From positions 1,548,850 to 1,612,849 of the forward strand of contig NZ_KB900614.1 in NCBI RefSeq assembly GCF_000379065.1: 64,000 nt of DNA, written 5' to 3'. Position 1 is the first letter of the stretch, and each line of letters begins with the position of its first letter. Below, in pieces: positions 1 to 8,539 of the stretch. Below the pieces are notes generated by a model that did not search any database, was not told where the DNA came from, and was given only the letters and a program-made list of their open reading frames with translations. Made by a program: the position numbers and the translations under genes. The DNA comes from Salinispora mooreana (GTDB lineage Bacteria > Actinomycetota > Actinomycetes > Mycobacteriales > Micromonosporaceae).

Positions 1-2390
1 CTGCTGAGGTGGTCGATTGTGTCGACGATTGCTCCTGCGGTGTGGGGCTGGCCTGCCGTCAGTGCGCACCGTACCCACCAGGCGGCGACCGCCGGATCCT
101 CCAGAACGATCTCACGAGGTGTGATGGGCTGCGCCCCGGTCTCGGTCAACACCTCCAGTGCTGCTGCGGGGCCGTCGTTCACCTCTGCCAACTGCGCCTG
201 TAGCAGGAGATACTCGGCCTGCCAAGGGCTGGAAGAGTGCTGTGGGCCCTCCCCTTCCAGGGCCGTGAGATGGGTTGCGGCCAGCGCTGGATTTCCACGA
301 CGTAGGGCTACGTGGGCCAGGACCAGCAACGCCTGTGGGGCGAATATCGGCATGTACGCGCCGTCCTGCCGCAAGGCGGCCCGGGCAACCGTTTCGGCGT
401 CGTTCAGCTGCCCCTGGGCGAGATGCAGGGGCGCGCGAAGCGCGGCCTGCACCGCGGTCGCCGGGGTATTCGCCGTCGAGGCGGCTGTGTGGGCGAACCC
501 TCGAAAGACCCCCTCCGCTTCGCCGTACTCATCGATCCGGATGAGCGCGAAGGTGAGGAACCAGCACGGGTCGAGGACCTGGACGGTGTCGCCAACGTAG
601 TTGAGCGCCACAGCCTCCCGCAGGGTCCCCACCGCATCCGCCACCCGACCATCTCGCCACTGGTCCAATGCACGGACAGTCATTGCGCTAACCCTCATCG
701 CCAGATCACGTCGGTTCGGTCTGCTGAGGATCTTGCGGGCTTGCTCGACCGCCGTACCGTCACCAATCAGGTAGGAAGCGGCGAGGTGGGTGACAACGGC
801 TTCGGCACGCGGAAGTCCCCCCGCCTGCCTGGCCAGCACGTCGTCGGTGGCTTGGCGGGCGGCCGGCACGTCGCCTCGTAACAACAGGGCGGTCGACATC
901 GATGCCTGCAGGGCAGCGATGTCGCGGGCAGGCGGTACCGACGCGGGCGCCATGCTCAAGGCCACGTCAATCTCGTCCCTGGCCAGGGTGACCGCCTCGT
1001 CCAAGCGCCCCGACTTGGTGAGCGCCTTGGCCGCGGTGTTCGCAAGACGCACGCGTTGGTCCTGTCCCGGGGCTAGCAGTTCCATCCCACGAATCGCCAG
1101 GGAGGCTGCGGTTGTGGGATCGGTGGCGACTAGACGTCGGGCTCCTGCCACGATGATCTCGATGTCCCTGGCGTTACCGGGCTCAGCTACGTGCGCCAGC
1201 TGAAGGGCAGCGCGTTCAGCCCCGTCAGGGCGTTGCAGCAGGACCTCCGCCGCCTGCCGATGCAACAACGCGCGTACCGGCGGCGGCACAGAGTCAAGGA
1301 CGACCCGCCAGATGGGGTCGGTGCGGAAGGCCAGTTTCGGCCCACGACAGACCAGCATCCTGCGTTCCATCGCCTCGTGCACCGCCGTCAGTAGGCCTGC
1401 CGGCGATTCGCCGAGCATCGCGGACAGTTCCTCCGGTGCGAACGGCGATCCGAGCACGGCCGCCAGCCGAAGGGACTTGACAGTCGACTCGGAGAGCTGC
1501 AGGAGATTTTCCTCGATCATGGAGGACAGCCGCCTCGGCACTGGTGCGGGTAGGTGAACAGCGTTGGCGTCACGCGAACCGCCCGACCCACCTGGAGTCA
1601 GCCCCAGGGTGCCCTCGACCGTACGGATGGCGCCATCTTCCATGAGCCCGCGTAACAGTTCGATCACTGCGGAGGGGGTATCGTTGATGCTTTCCACCAT
1701 GGCGAGCAGCGTTGAGTCGGGGACGGATCCGGTATGGTCGGCGACCAGTTGCTCCAGTGCCCTGGTCGAGAGCGGACTCAACCCTCGGATCGGTTCGACG
1801 GCCACTCGGCCCCGAAGTCTGCTCACGCACATCAACACCTGCTCGGAAGGCTCGGAACTGATCAACGAGGTGAAGGCCAGTAGCCACAGGACCGGTCGGC
1901 CCTTGAGCGCCAGAATTTGGTCACACAATGCTGTCAGGGTGGGGAAGTCAGCCAGGTGCAGGTCATCGAGCGTCACCACCGTGGGGACGTCCTCCGCGAC
2001 CTGACGCAGCCGCATTCCGGTCGCCTCAACCTGGGAGGTAGCTCGTGGACGGTAGACCCGGTCCGTGTCACTGCCAGCCACCTGGAGCGGGGTAGCGGCA
2101 GGAAACTGCCGCATTTCAGGTGCCACATCAGGAGGACCAGCCAGGACATCCCCGATGGTGGTGAAACCCATGCCGTCGGCGATTTCGGCTACCTCGGCCA
2201 ACAGCAGGGTCTTGCCGCCGCCGGGCGCGGCCTGCACGATAAGCACCCGGCACCGCCGTTCCACCACTACCCGGTGCAGATCAGTACTGATCTGTTCCAG
2301 ATGCTCCTCCCAGCCACGCACCTTCCGCAGCGGGTGGGCGTGGAATTGCACTGACGGCACTGACTTACCCAAGACATCCTCCCCACACAT
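1..2390 (-). CDS. LuxR-type (MalT/LAL-like) ATPase transcriptional regulator, truncated by the window edge
   Basis: The reading frame is open from an ATG at 2390 to the left edge, giving at least 796 residues with no stop. The start is supported by GAGGAAA about 7 bases upstream. Near residue 50 there is a Walker A motif (AAPGGGKT), and about 100 residues later a Walker B-like VVTLDDLHLADF. The remainder is Ala/Leu-rich helical sequence typical of the TPR-like sensor region of large ATP-binding LuxR regulators. In this family a C-terminal LuxR helix-turn-helix binds DNA; that part would lie beyond position 1, so the regulator assignment is inferred. Such proteins often control secondary-metabolite or accessory clusters, so the neighbourhood to the left may be accessory. 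An inverted repeat 20 bases upstream of the start could be an autoregulatory operator. Confidence 0.8.
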   Translation of the reverse strand, partial: MCGEDVLGKSVPSVQFHAHPLRKVRGWEEHLEQISTDLHRVVVERRCRVLIVQAAPGGGKTLLLAEVAEIADGMGFTTIGDVLAGPPDVAPEMRQFPAATPLQVAGSDTDRVYRPRATSQVEATGMRLRQVAEDVPTVVTLDDLHLADFPTLTALCDQILALKGRPVLWLLAFTSLISSEPSEQVLMCVSRLRGRVAVEPIRGLSPLSTRALEQLVADHTGSVPDSTLLAMVESINDTPSAVIELLRGLMEDGAIRTVEGTLGLTPGGSGGSRDANAVHLPAPVPRRLSSMIEENLLQLSESTVKSLRLAAVLGSPFAPEELSAMLGESPAGLLTAVHEAMERRMLVCRGPKLAFRTDPIWRVVLDSVPPPVRALLHRQAAEVLLQRPDGAERAALQLAHVAEPGNARDIEIIVAGARRLVATDPTTAASLAIRGMELLAPGQDQRVRLANTAAKALTKSGRLDEAVTLARDEIDVALSMAPASVPPARDIAALQASMSTALLLRGDVPAARQATDDVLARQAGGLPRAEAVVTHLAASYLIGDGTAVEQARKILSRPNRRDLAMRVSAMTVRALDQWRDGRVADAVGTLREAVALNYVGDTVQVLDPCWFLTFALIRIDEYGEAEGVFRGFAHTAASTANTPATAVQAALRAPLHLAQGQLNDAETVARAALRQDGAYMPIFAPQALLVLAHVALRRGNPALAATHLTALEGEGPQHSSSPWQAEYLLLQAQLAEVNDGPAAALEVLTETGAQPITPREIVLEDPAVAAWWVRCALTAGQPHTAGAIVDTIDHLS

Positions 2391-2409
2391 CGTGCAGTTT
2401 CCTCGCATG

Positions 2410-2432
2410 CTGATGCCAATACCTGGCGTCAG
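2410..2432. promoter_or_regulatory. Inverted repeat upstream of the LuxR-type gene, possible operator
   Basis: CTGATGCCA and TGGCGTCAG form 9-base arms with one mismatch around a 5-base spacer. The element lies 20 bases upstream of the ATG at 2390. A 13-base part of it (TGATGCCAATACC) recurs exactly at 2774-2786 in the same orientation. Its position fits a regulator-binding site or the edge of a promoter; this is inference. Confidence 0.4.
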
Positions 2433-3690
2433 CGATCGGGCACCCGACCTACTCACCTGCACATCGATGACAAACTAGTCCTCGTACACGGCCGGCGGCC
2501 GCTTCTGCAAAGCCCGTTTCGCACGACTCGCCCCGCGAACCAGGGCCGGTGCCGCGGCGCTCCGCGAAAGGTGGCGCCCGCGGCCGAGCTGGCACCCCGA
2601 CTCTATGGTCGACAGTCGTTTGATCAAAATTTGTGGCCACCATGCTGATCACTGGGATACGCGCCTAATACCAGAACCGACCGACGATGACAAGTACCTC
2701 AATCTCGAACAGGACATTGGAGTGTGATTCTTCCCCACCAACGGCATAGCCGCTACCATCCCACGGGAATTATTGATGCCAATACCCGACAGGATTACTC
2801 CAAGGGCGGCAGTATTTCTTACTGGCTGTAGCTGCGCCACCCGTCAGACTCGCACCAGGGCGGGGATCCGGCCATGACGCACAGTAGGACACACCCGGCA
2901 CAGGGTTGCACTATGTAAGCACCTAAACAAAGGCAGTGCAGCGTGATTCGCGGCAATCCTTTGGCCACCTGCTGAACGCCACCGCTTCGGGCTCGATGCA
3001 GCCCAGCGTGGGCCCTACGTCGGGGTGGCCCAGCCGGGCCGGGATAGCAGCACTCAATCGACCACCTAAAGATGCCGATAGATTCGCTAATGTAGATAGA
3101 ATGCCAGCTTCCGCCAGCAACCGGCGGAATTATCCTGATTTATAGCGGAAGCAGTCGCACCGACAGTAGCGAGTAGCCCACCATCCGGCATGGCCGCGAC
3201 GCCACCACTCCACGGCTGACACACCCAAAAGAGATGCGCTATGCCCAGTCGGGCATACTGCCAGCAGTACACGGGAAGCGGCCCAGGTGAATCAGCGGTG
3301 ACGTCAATATTTCCACCTGCCGAAGCTTTGGAATTCAATAGACAACGGCAGCCTCAATCGATGTTTCGGCACAATGTTTCGACAGCATGGGACGGGGCCG
3401 TGGACGATTCCCAAATCCCGTTCTGCCACGCGTGCGGGCTCGGGTAGGCCGGTCAGCGCTGGTCCCACGCGGGTGACCAAGGCTTCGCGAATGTACCCCT
3501 GGACGGGTGTTCGATCCTTCATCGAACACCGCCGGCGGTGCGTCTGCGGTCTACCTCAGCTCCTGGATTGAGCTGCTCTCCCGTGTGCCGCCGCCTGGTA
3601 TCCATCGTGATCCCGCCCAGTCCCATCAGGGCATCGGGCGCTACCAGCAGGCGGATCACCGCACTGGGACCTGGCCGGACGGACCTGGTG
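2433..3690. other. Lower-GC intergenic stretch without a convincing gene
   Basis: About 1.26 kb between the regulator and metH. Several AT-richer patches (for example around 2610-2650, 2690-2780 and 3320-3350) contrast with the surrounding genes. Short reading frames occur on both strands, but none has a ribosome-binding site plus actinobacterial third-position GC bias, and none resembles a protein I recognise. The stretch holds a direct-repeat copy (2774-2786) and one strong inverted repeat (3506-3530). It may be the decayed remains of an insertion or an accessory-region boundary. Confidence 0.5.
3506..3530. repeat. Perfect 10-base inverted repeat downstream of metH
   Basis: GGTGTTCGAT and ATCGAACACC form perfect arms around a 5-base loop. 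It lies about 160 bases beyond the metH stop on the minus strand. It could be a transcription terminator without a U-run, as is common in actinobacteria, or a protein-binding site. The half-site order (GTTCGA then TCGAAC) is opposite to the actinobacterial SOS box, so LexA is not favoured. Confidence 0.45.
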
Positions 3691-6600
3691 TCACTTGGCG
3701 TTGAAGTAACTCGCCTCCGGGTGGTGCACGACGATTGCGTCAGTGGCCTGCTCCGGAACGAGCTGGAACTCCTCCGACAGCTGCACGCCGATCCGTTCCG
3801 CCCCCAGTAGGTCCACGAGCTTCGCCCGGTCCTCGAGGTCGGGGCAGGCCGGGTAGCCGAAGGCATACCGGCAGCCCCGATAGTCGTTGCGCAGCAGCCC
3901 GGCCAGGTCAGCCGGGTCGGCGCTGGCGACCGTACGGTCGTCGGGCAGCCTCAGCTCGGCGCGGACCCGCTGGTGCCAGTACTCGGCAAGGGCCTCGGTG
4001 AGCTGCACCGACAGCCCGTGAACCTCCAGATAGTCGCGGTACTCGTTGCGGGCGAACAACTTCGCCGTATATTCGCTGATCGGTTGGCCAACCGTGACCA
4101 GTTGCAGCGCCACCACGTCAAGCTCGCCGCCACGAGGGCGGAAGAAGTCGGCCAAGCAGAGTCGCCGGTCCTGGCGCTGCCGGGGGAAGGTGAACCGGGC
4201 CCGCTCAGCGTGCCCGTTCTCGTCGAGCACGACCAGGTCGTTGCCGTCGGAGTAGGCTGGGAAGTAGCCGTAGACGACAGCGGCCTCAAGCACCTGGTCG
4301 GCGATGAGCCGGTCCAGCCAGTAGCGCAGCCGCGGCCGGCCCTCGGTCTCCACCAACTCCTCGTAGGTGGGGCCCTTGCCGCCGCGGGTACCGCGCAGTC
4401 CCCACTGCCCGAGGAACGTCGCCCGTTCGTCGAGCAGGGCCGCGTAGTCGGCGAGGGGCAGCCCCTTGACCACCCGGGTGCCGAAGAACGGCGGGGTGGG
4501 CACCTCCACATCGGTGGCCACGTCGGAGCGGACCGAGGCATCGCTCAGCTCCGGCAACGACTCGCTGACGATCGCCCGCTGCCGCGCCCGCCGCTCCCGC
4601 CGTGCGGCCAGGGCGGCCTCCCGTTCCGGGTCCACCACCTGTGCGCCACCGCGCTTGGTGGCCATCACCCGGTCCATCAGGGAGAGCCCTTCGAAGGCAT
4701 CCCGGGCGTAGTGCACCTGACCGGGGAACATCGATCGCAGGTCGTCCTCGACATACGCGCGGGTCAGCGCCGCTCCCCCAAGCAAGACCGGCCAGCGCTC
4801 CGCCACGCCCCGCGTGGCCATCTCGACCAGGTTCTCCTTCATGATGACGGTGCTCTTCACCAACAGCCCCGACATGCCGATCGCGTCCGCGCGGTTCTGC
4901 TCGGCGGCGTCGAGGATGGCGTTTATCGGCTGCTTGATCCCGATGTTCACCACCTCATAGCCGTTGTTCGACAAGATGATGTCGACCAGGTTCTTGCCGA
5001 TGTCGTGCACGTCGCCCTTCACGGTGGCGAGCACGATCCGTCCCTTACCGCCGTCGTCGGCCTTCTCCAGGTGCGGCTCCAGGTGCGCCACCGCGGTCTT
5101 CATCACCTCGGCGGACTGGAGTACGAACGGCAGCTGCATCTGGCCGGCCCCGAACAACTCGCCGACCACCTTCATCCCGTCCAGCAGAATGTCGTTGATA
5201 ACGACCAACGCCGCCATCCCGGTGGCGAGGGCCGCGTCCAGATCGGCCTCGAGACCGTTGCGTTCGCCGTCGATGATCCGCCGCTTGAGCCGCTCCTCGA
5301 GCGGCAGCGCGGCCAGTTCCTCCGCTCGGCTGGCCCGGGCCGAGGCGGCGTCCACCCCCTCGAAGGCCTCAATGAAGCGCTGGACCGGGTCGTACCCTTC
5401 GCGGCGTCGGTCGTAGACCAGATCGAGTGCGATCTCCCGCTGCTCATCGGGAATTTTCGACATCGGCAGGATCTTGCTGGCGTGCACGATCGCCGAGGTC
5501 AGCCCGGCCTGGACGCACTCGTGCAGGAACACCGAGTTGAGCACCTGACGGGCCGCTGGGTTGAGGCCGAACGAGACGTTGGAGACCCCCAGGGTGAAGT
5601 TGACCCCCGGGTAACGAGCAGCAATGTCTCGGATCGCCTCGATGGTCTCGATCCCGTCCCGCCGGGTCTCCTCCTGCCCGGTGGCGATCGGGAAGGTCAG
5701 GGCGTCAATCAGGATGTCCGACCGGGCCATCCCCCAACGGCCGGTCAGATCGTCGATCAGCCGGGTGGCCACGCGTACCTTCCAGTCCTTGGTGCGCGCC
5801 TGCCCTTCCTCGTCGATGAGCAGTGCCACCACCGCCGCTCCGTGTTCCTTGACCACGGGCATCAGGCGGGCATACCGGGAGTCGGGGCCGTCGCCGTCCT
5901 CGAAGTTGACCGAGTTGACCACGCATCGCCCACCAAGCGTCTCCAGCCCCGCCTCGATCACGCCCGGCTCGGTCGAGTCCAGCATGATCGGCAACGTGGA
6001 GGCGGTGGCGAACCGGCTGGCCAACTCCCGCATGTCCTGGGTGCCATCGCGTCCCACATAGTCCACGCAGAGGTCCAGCAGGTGCGAACCGTCCCGCGCC
6101 TGGCCACGGGCGATCTCCACGCAGGCCTGCCAGTCCTCGGCGAGCATGGCCTCACGGAACGCCTTGGATCCGTTGGCGTTGGTCCGCTCCCCCACCATCA
6201 GCACACTCGCGTCCTGCGCGAAGGGGACATGGTGGTAGATCGACGAGGCGCCGGGCTCGGGCCGTGGCTCGCGCACCACCGGCGGCCGGCCACGCGTCCG
6301 TTCGGCCAGCACCCGGATGTGCTCCGGTGTGCTTCCGCAGCAGCCGCCGACCAGCGCCACACCGTAGTCGGTGACGAACTGCTCCAGGGCGTCGCCCATC
6401 TCATCCGGTGTCAGCGGGAAGTACGCACCGTCGGAGGTGAGCACCGGCAGGCCGGCGTTCGGCATCACCGACACCGGAATCTGGGAGTGCTGCGACAGGT
6501 AGCGCAGGTGCTCACCCATCTCTGCCGGGCCGGTGGAGCAGTTCAGCCCGATCAGGTCGATGCCGAGTGGCTCAATCGCGGTGAGCGCGGCGCCGATCTC

Positions 6601-7206
6601 GCTGCCCAGCAGCATCGTGCCGGTGGTCTCCACCGCCATGTGGCAGATGATCGGAACCGGTCGGCCCACCTCGGCCATCGCCCGCTTCGAGCCGATCACC
6701 GCCGCCTTCACCTGAAGCAGATCCTGGCAGGTCTCGATGATCAACGCATCCGAACCGCCGGCGATCAGGCCGATGGCGTTCTCCTGGTACGCGTCCCGCA
6801 GCGCGGCGTACGTGGCGTGCCCAAGGGTGGGCAGTTTCGTGCCCGGCCCGATCGAGCCCAGGACGAAGCGCGGCTGTTCTGGTGTCGCGTACGCGTCGGC
6901 GGCGGTACGGGCCAGCCGGGCGCCGGCCTCGGACAGCTCCCGGATGCGCCCCTCAATGCCATACTCGGCCAGGTTGGCCAGGTTGGCGCCGAAGGTATTG
7001 GTCTCCACGCAGTCTGCGCCCACGGCCAGGTATGCCTCGTGCACGCCACGGACAGCGTCCGGCCGGGTCACGTTGAGGATTTCGTTGCAGCCCTCCAGTC
7101 CATCGAAGTCGTCGAGAGTCAGGTCTGCCGCATGCAACATGGTCCCCATCGCCCCGTCGGCGACGAGGATCCGATCGGTCAGCGCGTCGAGCACAGAGAT
7201 CACCAC
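3691..7206 (-). CDS. metH: Cobalamin-dependent methionine synthase
   Basis: Transfers a methyl group from 5-methyltetrahydrofolate through cobalamin to homocysteine, the last step of methionine synthesis, in the cytoplasm. All four modules are visible in 1171 residues. The homocysteine-binding domain (about 1-310) carries the zinc ligands C223 (NCSTG) and C289/C290 (GGCCGS). The pterin-binding domain (about 330-600) has NANGSKAF. The cap and B12 domains (about 630-880) contain D732-x-H734-x-x-G737, whose His is the axial cobalt ligand. The C-terminal reactivation domain (about 900-1171) binds S-adenosylmethionine. Length is normal. The start is GTG 7206, because a TAACCT -10 box ends 6 bases upstream (7213-7218), implying a leaderless mRNA. 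I found no cobalamin or SAM riboswitch in front of it. A long open frame on the opposite strand is a shadow. Confidence 0.97.
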   Translation of the reverse strand: MVISVLDALTDRILVADGAMGTMLHAADLTLDDFDGLEGCNEILNVTRPDAVRGVHEAYLAVGADCVETNTFGANLANLAEYGIEGRIRELSEAGARLARTAADAYATPEQPRFVLGSIGPGTKLPTLGHATYAALRDAYQENAIGLIAGGSDALIIETCQDLLQVKAAVIGSKRAMAEVGRPVPIICHMAVETTGTMLLGSEIGAALTAIEPLGIDLIGLNCSTGPAEMGEHLRYLSQHSQIPVSVMPNAGLPVLTSDGAYFPLTPDEMGDALEQFVTDYGVALVGGCCGSTPEHIRVLAERTRGRPPVVREPRPEPGASSIYHHVPFAQDASVLMVGERTNANGSKAFREAMLAEDWQACVEIARGQARDGSHLLDLCVDYVGRDGTQDMRELASRFATASTLPIMLDSTEPGVIEAGLETLGGRCVVNSVNFEDGDGPDSRYARLMPVVKEHGAAVVALLIDEEGQARTKDWKVRVATRLIDDLTGRWGMARSDILIDALTFPIATGQEETRRDGIETIEAIRDIAARYPGVNFTLGVSNVSFGLNPAARQVLNSVFLHECVQAGLTSAIVHASKILPMSKIPDEQREIALDLVYDRRREGYDPVQRFIEAFEGVDAASARASRAEELAALPLEERLKRRIIDGERNGLEADLDAALATGMAALVVINDILLDGMKVVGELFGAGQMQLPFVLQSAEVMKTAVAHLEPHLEKADDGGKGRIVLATVKGDVHDIGKNLVDIILSNNGYEVVNIGIKQPINAILDAAEQNRADAIGMSGLLVKSTVIMKENLVEMATRGVAERWPVLLGGAALTRAYVEDDLRSMFPGQVHYARDAFEGLSLMDRVMATKRGGAQVVDPEREAALAARRERRARQRAIVSESLPELSDASVRSDVATDVEVPTPPFFGTRVVKGLPLADYAALLDERATFLGQWGLRGTRGGKGPTYEELVETEGRPRLRYWLDRLIADQVLEAAVVYGYFPAYSDGNDLVVLDENGHAERARFTFPRQRQDRRLCLADFFRPRGGELDVVALQLVTVGQPISEYTAKLFARNEYRDYLEVHGLSVQLTEALAEYWHQRVRAELRLPDDRTVASADPADLAGLLRNDYRGCRYAFGYPACPDLEDRAKLVDLLGAERIGVQLSEEFQLVPEQATDAIVVHHPEASYFNAK

Positions 7207-7212
7207 AGCTTC

Positions 7213-7218
7213 AGGTTA
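7213..7218 (-). promoter_or_regulatory. -10 box (TAACCT) of a leaderless metH promoter
   Basis: TAACCT fits the actinobacterial TANNNT consensus and ends 6 bases before the GTG start of metH, so transcription would begin at or next to the start codon. No clear -35 hexamer is seen. Confidence 0.5.
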
Positions 7219-7362
7219 CTGCGACGACACGGGGTGTGGTCTACCCCCGGCTGCCGGCCCCGCATGGTGTAACTAGCACACGCTGCCCTCTCACCACCAG
7301 AATAACTGTTTGTCGATTGGTAGATCGGCGCGGCCGACGGTCCGGTTCCCGCCCCTGGCACG

Positions 7363-7368
7363 TAGGCT
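7363..7368 (+). promoter_or_regulatory. -10 box (TAGGCT) of a leaderless promoter before the PAC2 gene
   Basis: TAGGCT is followed after 7 bases by the GTG at 7376, the geometry of a leaderless transcript. The first codon of that transcript would open the 28-codon frame described next, not the PAC2 gene itself. Confidence 0.45.
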
Positions 7369-7375
7369 GACGGAC

Positions 7376-7462
7376 GTGAGGGACTACAGCGACGCCACGA
7401 TGCATGGTGGCCAGCCGATCGGGCATCCACCCGGCACCGCCCCGACGGGCGGGACGAGGTGA
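7376..7462 (+). CDS. Possible leaderless 28-residue leader peptide upstream of the PAC2 gene
   Basis: GTG 7376 opens a 28-codon frame ending in TGA at 7460-7462, four bases before the PAC2 start. The peptide begins MRDYSDATMHGGQPIGHPPG. It starts where a leaderless transcript from the TAGGCT box at 7363 should begin, and its last codons overlap the PAC2 ribosome-binding site. Translation of the peptide could therefore couple to PAC2. I do not recognise the peptide. It may be a genuine small protein, an attenuator-type leader or chance; only the promoter geometry supports it. Confidence 0.35.
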   Translation: MRDYSDATMHGGQPIGHPPGTAPTGGTR

Positions 7463-7466
7463 CCGC

Positions 7467-8336
7467 GTGACCGAGTTCGACGGACTGCCGGTTCTGCGGT
7501 CCCCCGTGGCCATCGCCGCCTTCGAAGGCTGGAACGACGCCGCCGACGCCTCGACGGCCGCCGTCGAGCACCTGGAACAGGTGTGGCAGGCCCGACCGGT
7601 GACCGAGCTGGATCCGGAAGACTTCTACGACTTCCAGGTCAGCCGCCCCACTATCGCGATGTCGGCCGGCGAGACCCGACGGGTGGAGTGGCCCACCACC
7701 CGGTTCATGGCCGCCAGCCCGGCCGGTACCGAGCGGGATGTCGTGCTGATCCGCGGCATCGAGCCGAGTATGCGCTGGCGCACCTTCTGCGAGCAGGTAC
7801 TGGAGATTTGCCACAGCCTGGAGGTCGAGCGGGTGGTGCTGCTCGGCGCGCTCTTGGCCGACGTGCCGTACACCCGACCGCTACCAATCAGCGGAAGCGC
7901 CTCCGACAAGGGCGCGGCGCAGCGCTTCCAGCTCACCCCCACCCGCTACGACGGGCCCACCGGCATCGTCGGGGTCCTGCACGACGCCTGCTCGCGGGCC
8001 GAGGTGGACGCGGTCTCGTTCTGGGTGCATGTGCCGCACTACGCCAACAACCCACCCTGTCCCAAGGCGACCCTGGCCCTGCTGCACCGGGTCGAGGAGG
8101 TGCTGGACCTGCCGGTGCCGATGGCGGACCTCGCCGAGGAGGCCGCCGAGTGGGAGCAGCGGGTCCGGGGCGCCGCAGAGCAGGACGCCGAGCTCGGTGA
8201 GTACGTCCGCGAGTTGGAGGAGCGGGTCGGTGACGCCGGCATCACCCCGCTGACCGGGGACGAGATCGCCCAGGAGTTTGAGAAGTACCTGCGCCGACGC
8301 GGCGGCTCCGCCGGACCTACCGCAGGCTCCTGGTAA
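7467..8336 (+). CDS. PAC2 family protein
   Basis: 289 residues beginning MTEFDGLPVLRSPVAIAAFE, then the typical GWNDAADAS segment and a later VVLLGALLADVPYTRP segment of the PAC2 (proteasome assembly chaperone 2-like) family. In actinobacteria these cytoplasmic proteins are widespread. Their role is not settled, although a proteasome-related chaperone role is often inferred from the archaeal and eukaryotic homologues. The C-terminus is acidic and helical (EEAAEWEQR and onwards). The GTG start at 7467 is chosen over an upstream in-frame GTG because it follows GACGAGG at good spacing and matches the family start. A hairpin terminator follows at 8357. Confidence 0.88.
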   Translation: MTEFDGLPVLRSPVAIAAFEGWNDAADASTAAVEHLEQVWQARPVTELDPEDFYDFQVSRPTIAMSAGETRRVEWPTTRFMAASPAGTERDVVLIRGIEPSMRWRTFCEQVLEICHSLEVERVVLLGALLADVPYTRPLPISGSASDKGAAQRFQLTPTRYDGPTGIVGVLHDACSRAEVDAVSFWVHVPHYANNPPCPKATLALLHRVEEVLDLPVPMADLAEEAAEWEQRVRGAAEQDAELGEYVRELEERVGDAGITPLTGDEIAQEFEKYLRRRGGSAGPTAGSW

Positions 8337-8356
8337 CCCGTAGCGCGCTGATCCTC

Positions 8357-8388
8357 GTGGCCCACCACCGGTGACGGTGGCGGGCCAC
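8357..8388 (+). terminator. Hairpin terminator after the PAC2 gene
   Basis: Arms of 14 bases (GTGGCCCACCACCG and CGGTGGCGGGCCAC) with one mismatch and a four-base loop, 21 bases after the PAC2 stop. There is no T-run, as usual in high-GC actinobacteria. Confidence 0.65.
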
Positions 8389-8454
8389 GGCCTTCTCTCC
8401 GCGACGACGTGACGCACCGGTGCATCCCTCACTCGTGTGCCTGCACTGCTTTTC

Positions 8455-8475
8455 GGGTGAGGGTGAGGGTGAGGG
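8455..8475 (+). repeat. GGGTGA repeat with four G-tracts (G-quadruplex motif)
   Basis: Four GGG tracts (8455, 8461, 8467, 8473) are separated by identical TGA loops, a canonical G-quadruplex motif on the plus strand. It lies about 65 bases upstream of the GntR-family start and just before the palindrome at 8508. It could shape transcription of that gene or simply be a short hexanucleotide expansion. Confidence 0.6.
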
Positions 8476-8507
8476 TGGTGTGGACGGGACACACCCGCTA
8501 CGGCATC

Positions 8508-8519
8508 CTAGGAACCTAG
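8508..8519. promoter_or_regulatory. Palindrome CTAGG-AA-CCTAG, likely operator of the GntR-family gene
   Basis: Perfect 5-base arms around AA, 20 bases before the start codon. GntR/HutC/YtrA-type repressors bind short palindromes of this size and commonly repress their own gene, so autoregulation is a reasonable inference. Confidence 0.5.
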
Positions 8520-8539
8520 TGATGACCGAGGAGGCGGGT

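Noticed and set aside
3506..3530. LexA/SOS box
   Set aside because: Half-sites are in the reverse order (GTTCGA then TCGAAC) and the spacing does not fit TCGAAC-N4-GTTCGA.
3501..3535. Possible tRNA T-arm (GTTCGATCC)
   Set aside because: The flanking bases make a perfect 10-base hairpin with a 5-base loop, not a 5-bp stem with a 7-base loop, and no acceptor or anticodon arms fit.
3973..7272. 1099-codon open frame on the plus strand
   Set aside because: It is the antisense shadow of metH. Its translation is rich in His, Gln, Gly and Arg with no domain, a result of high third-position GC in metH.
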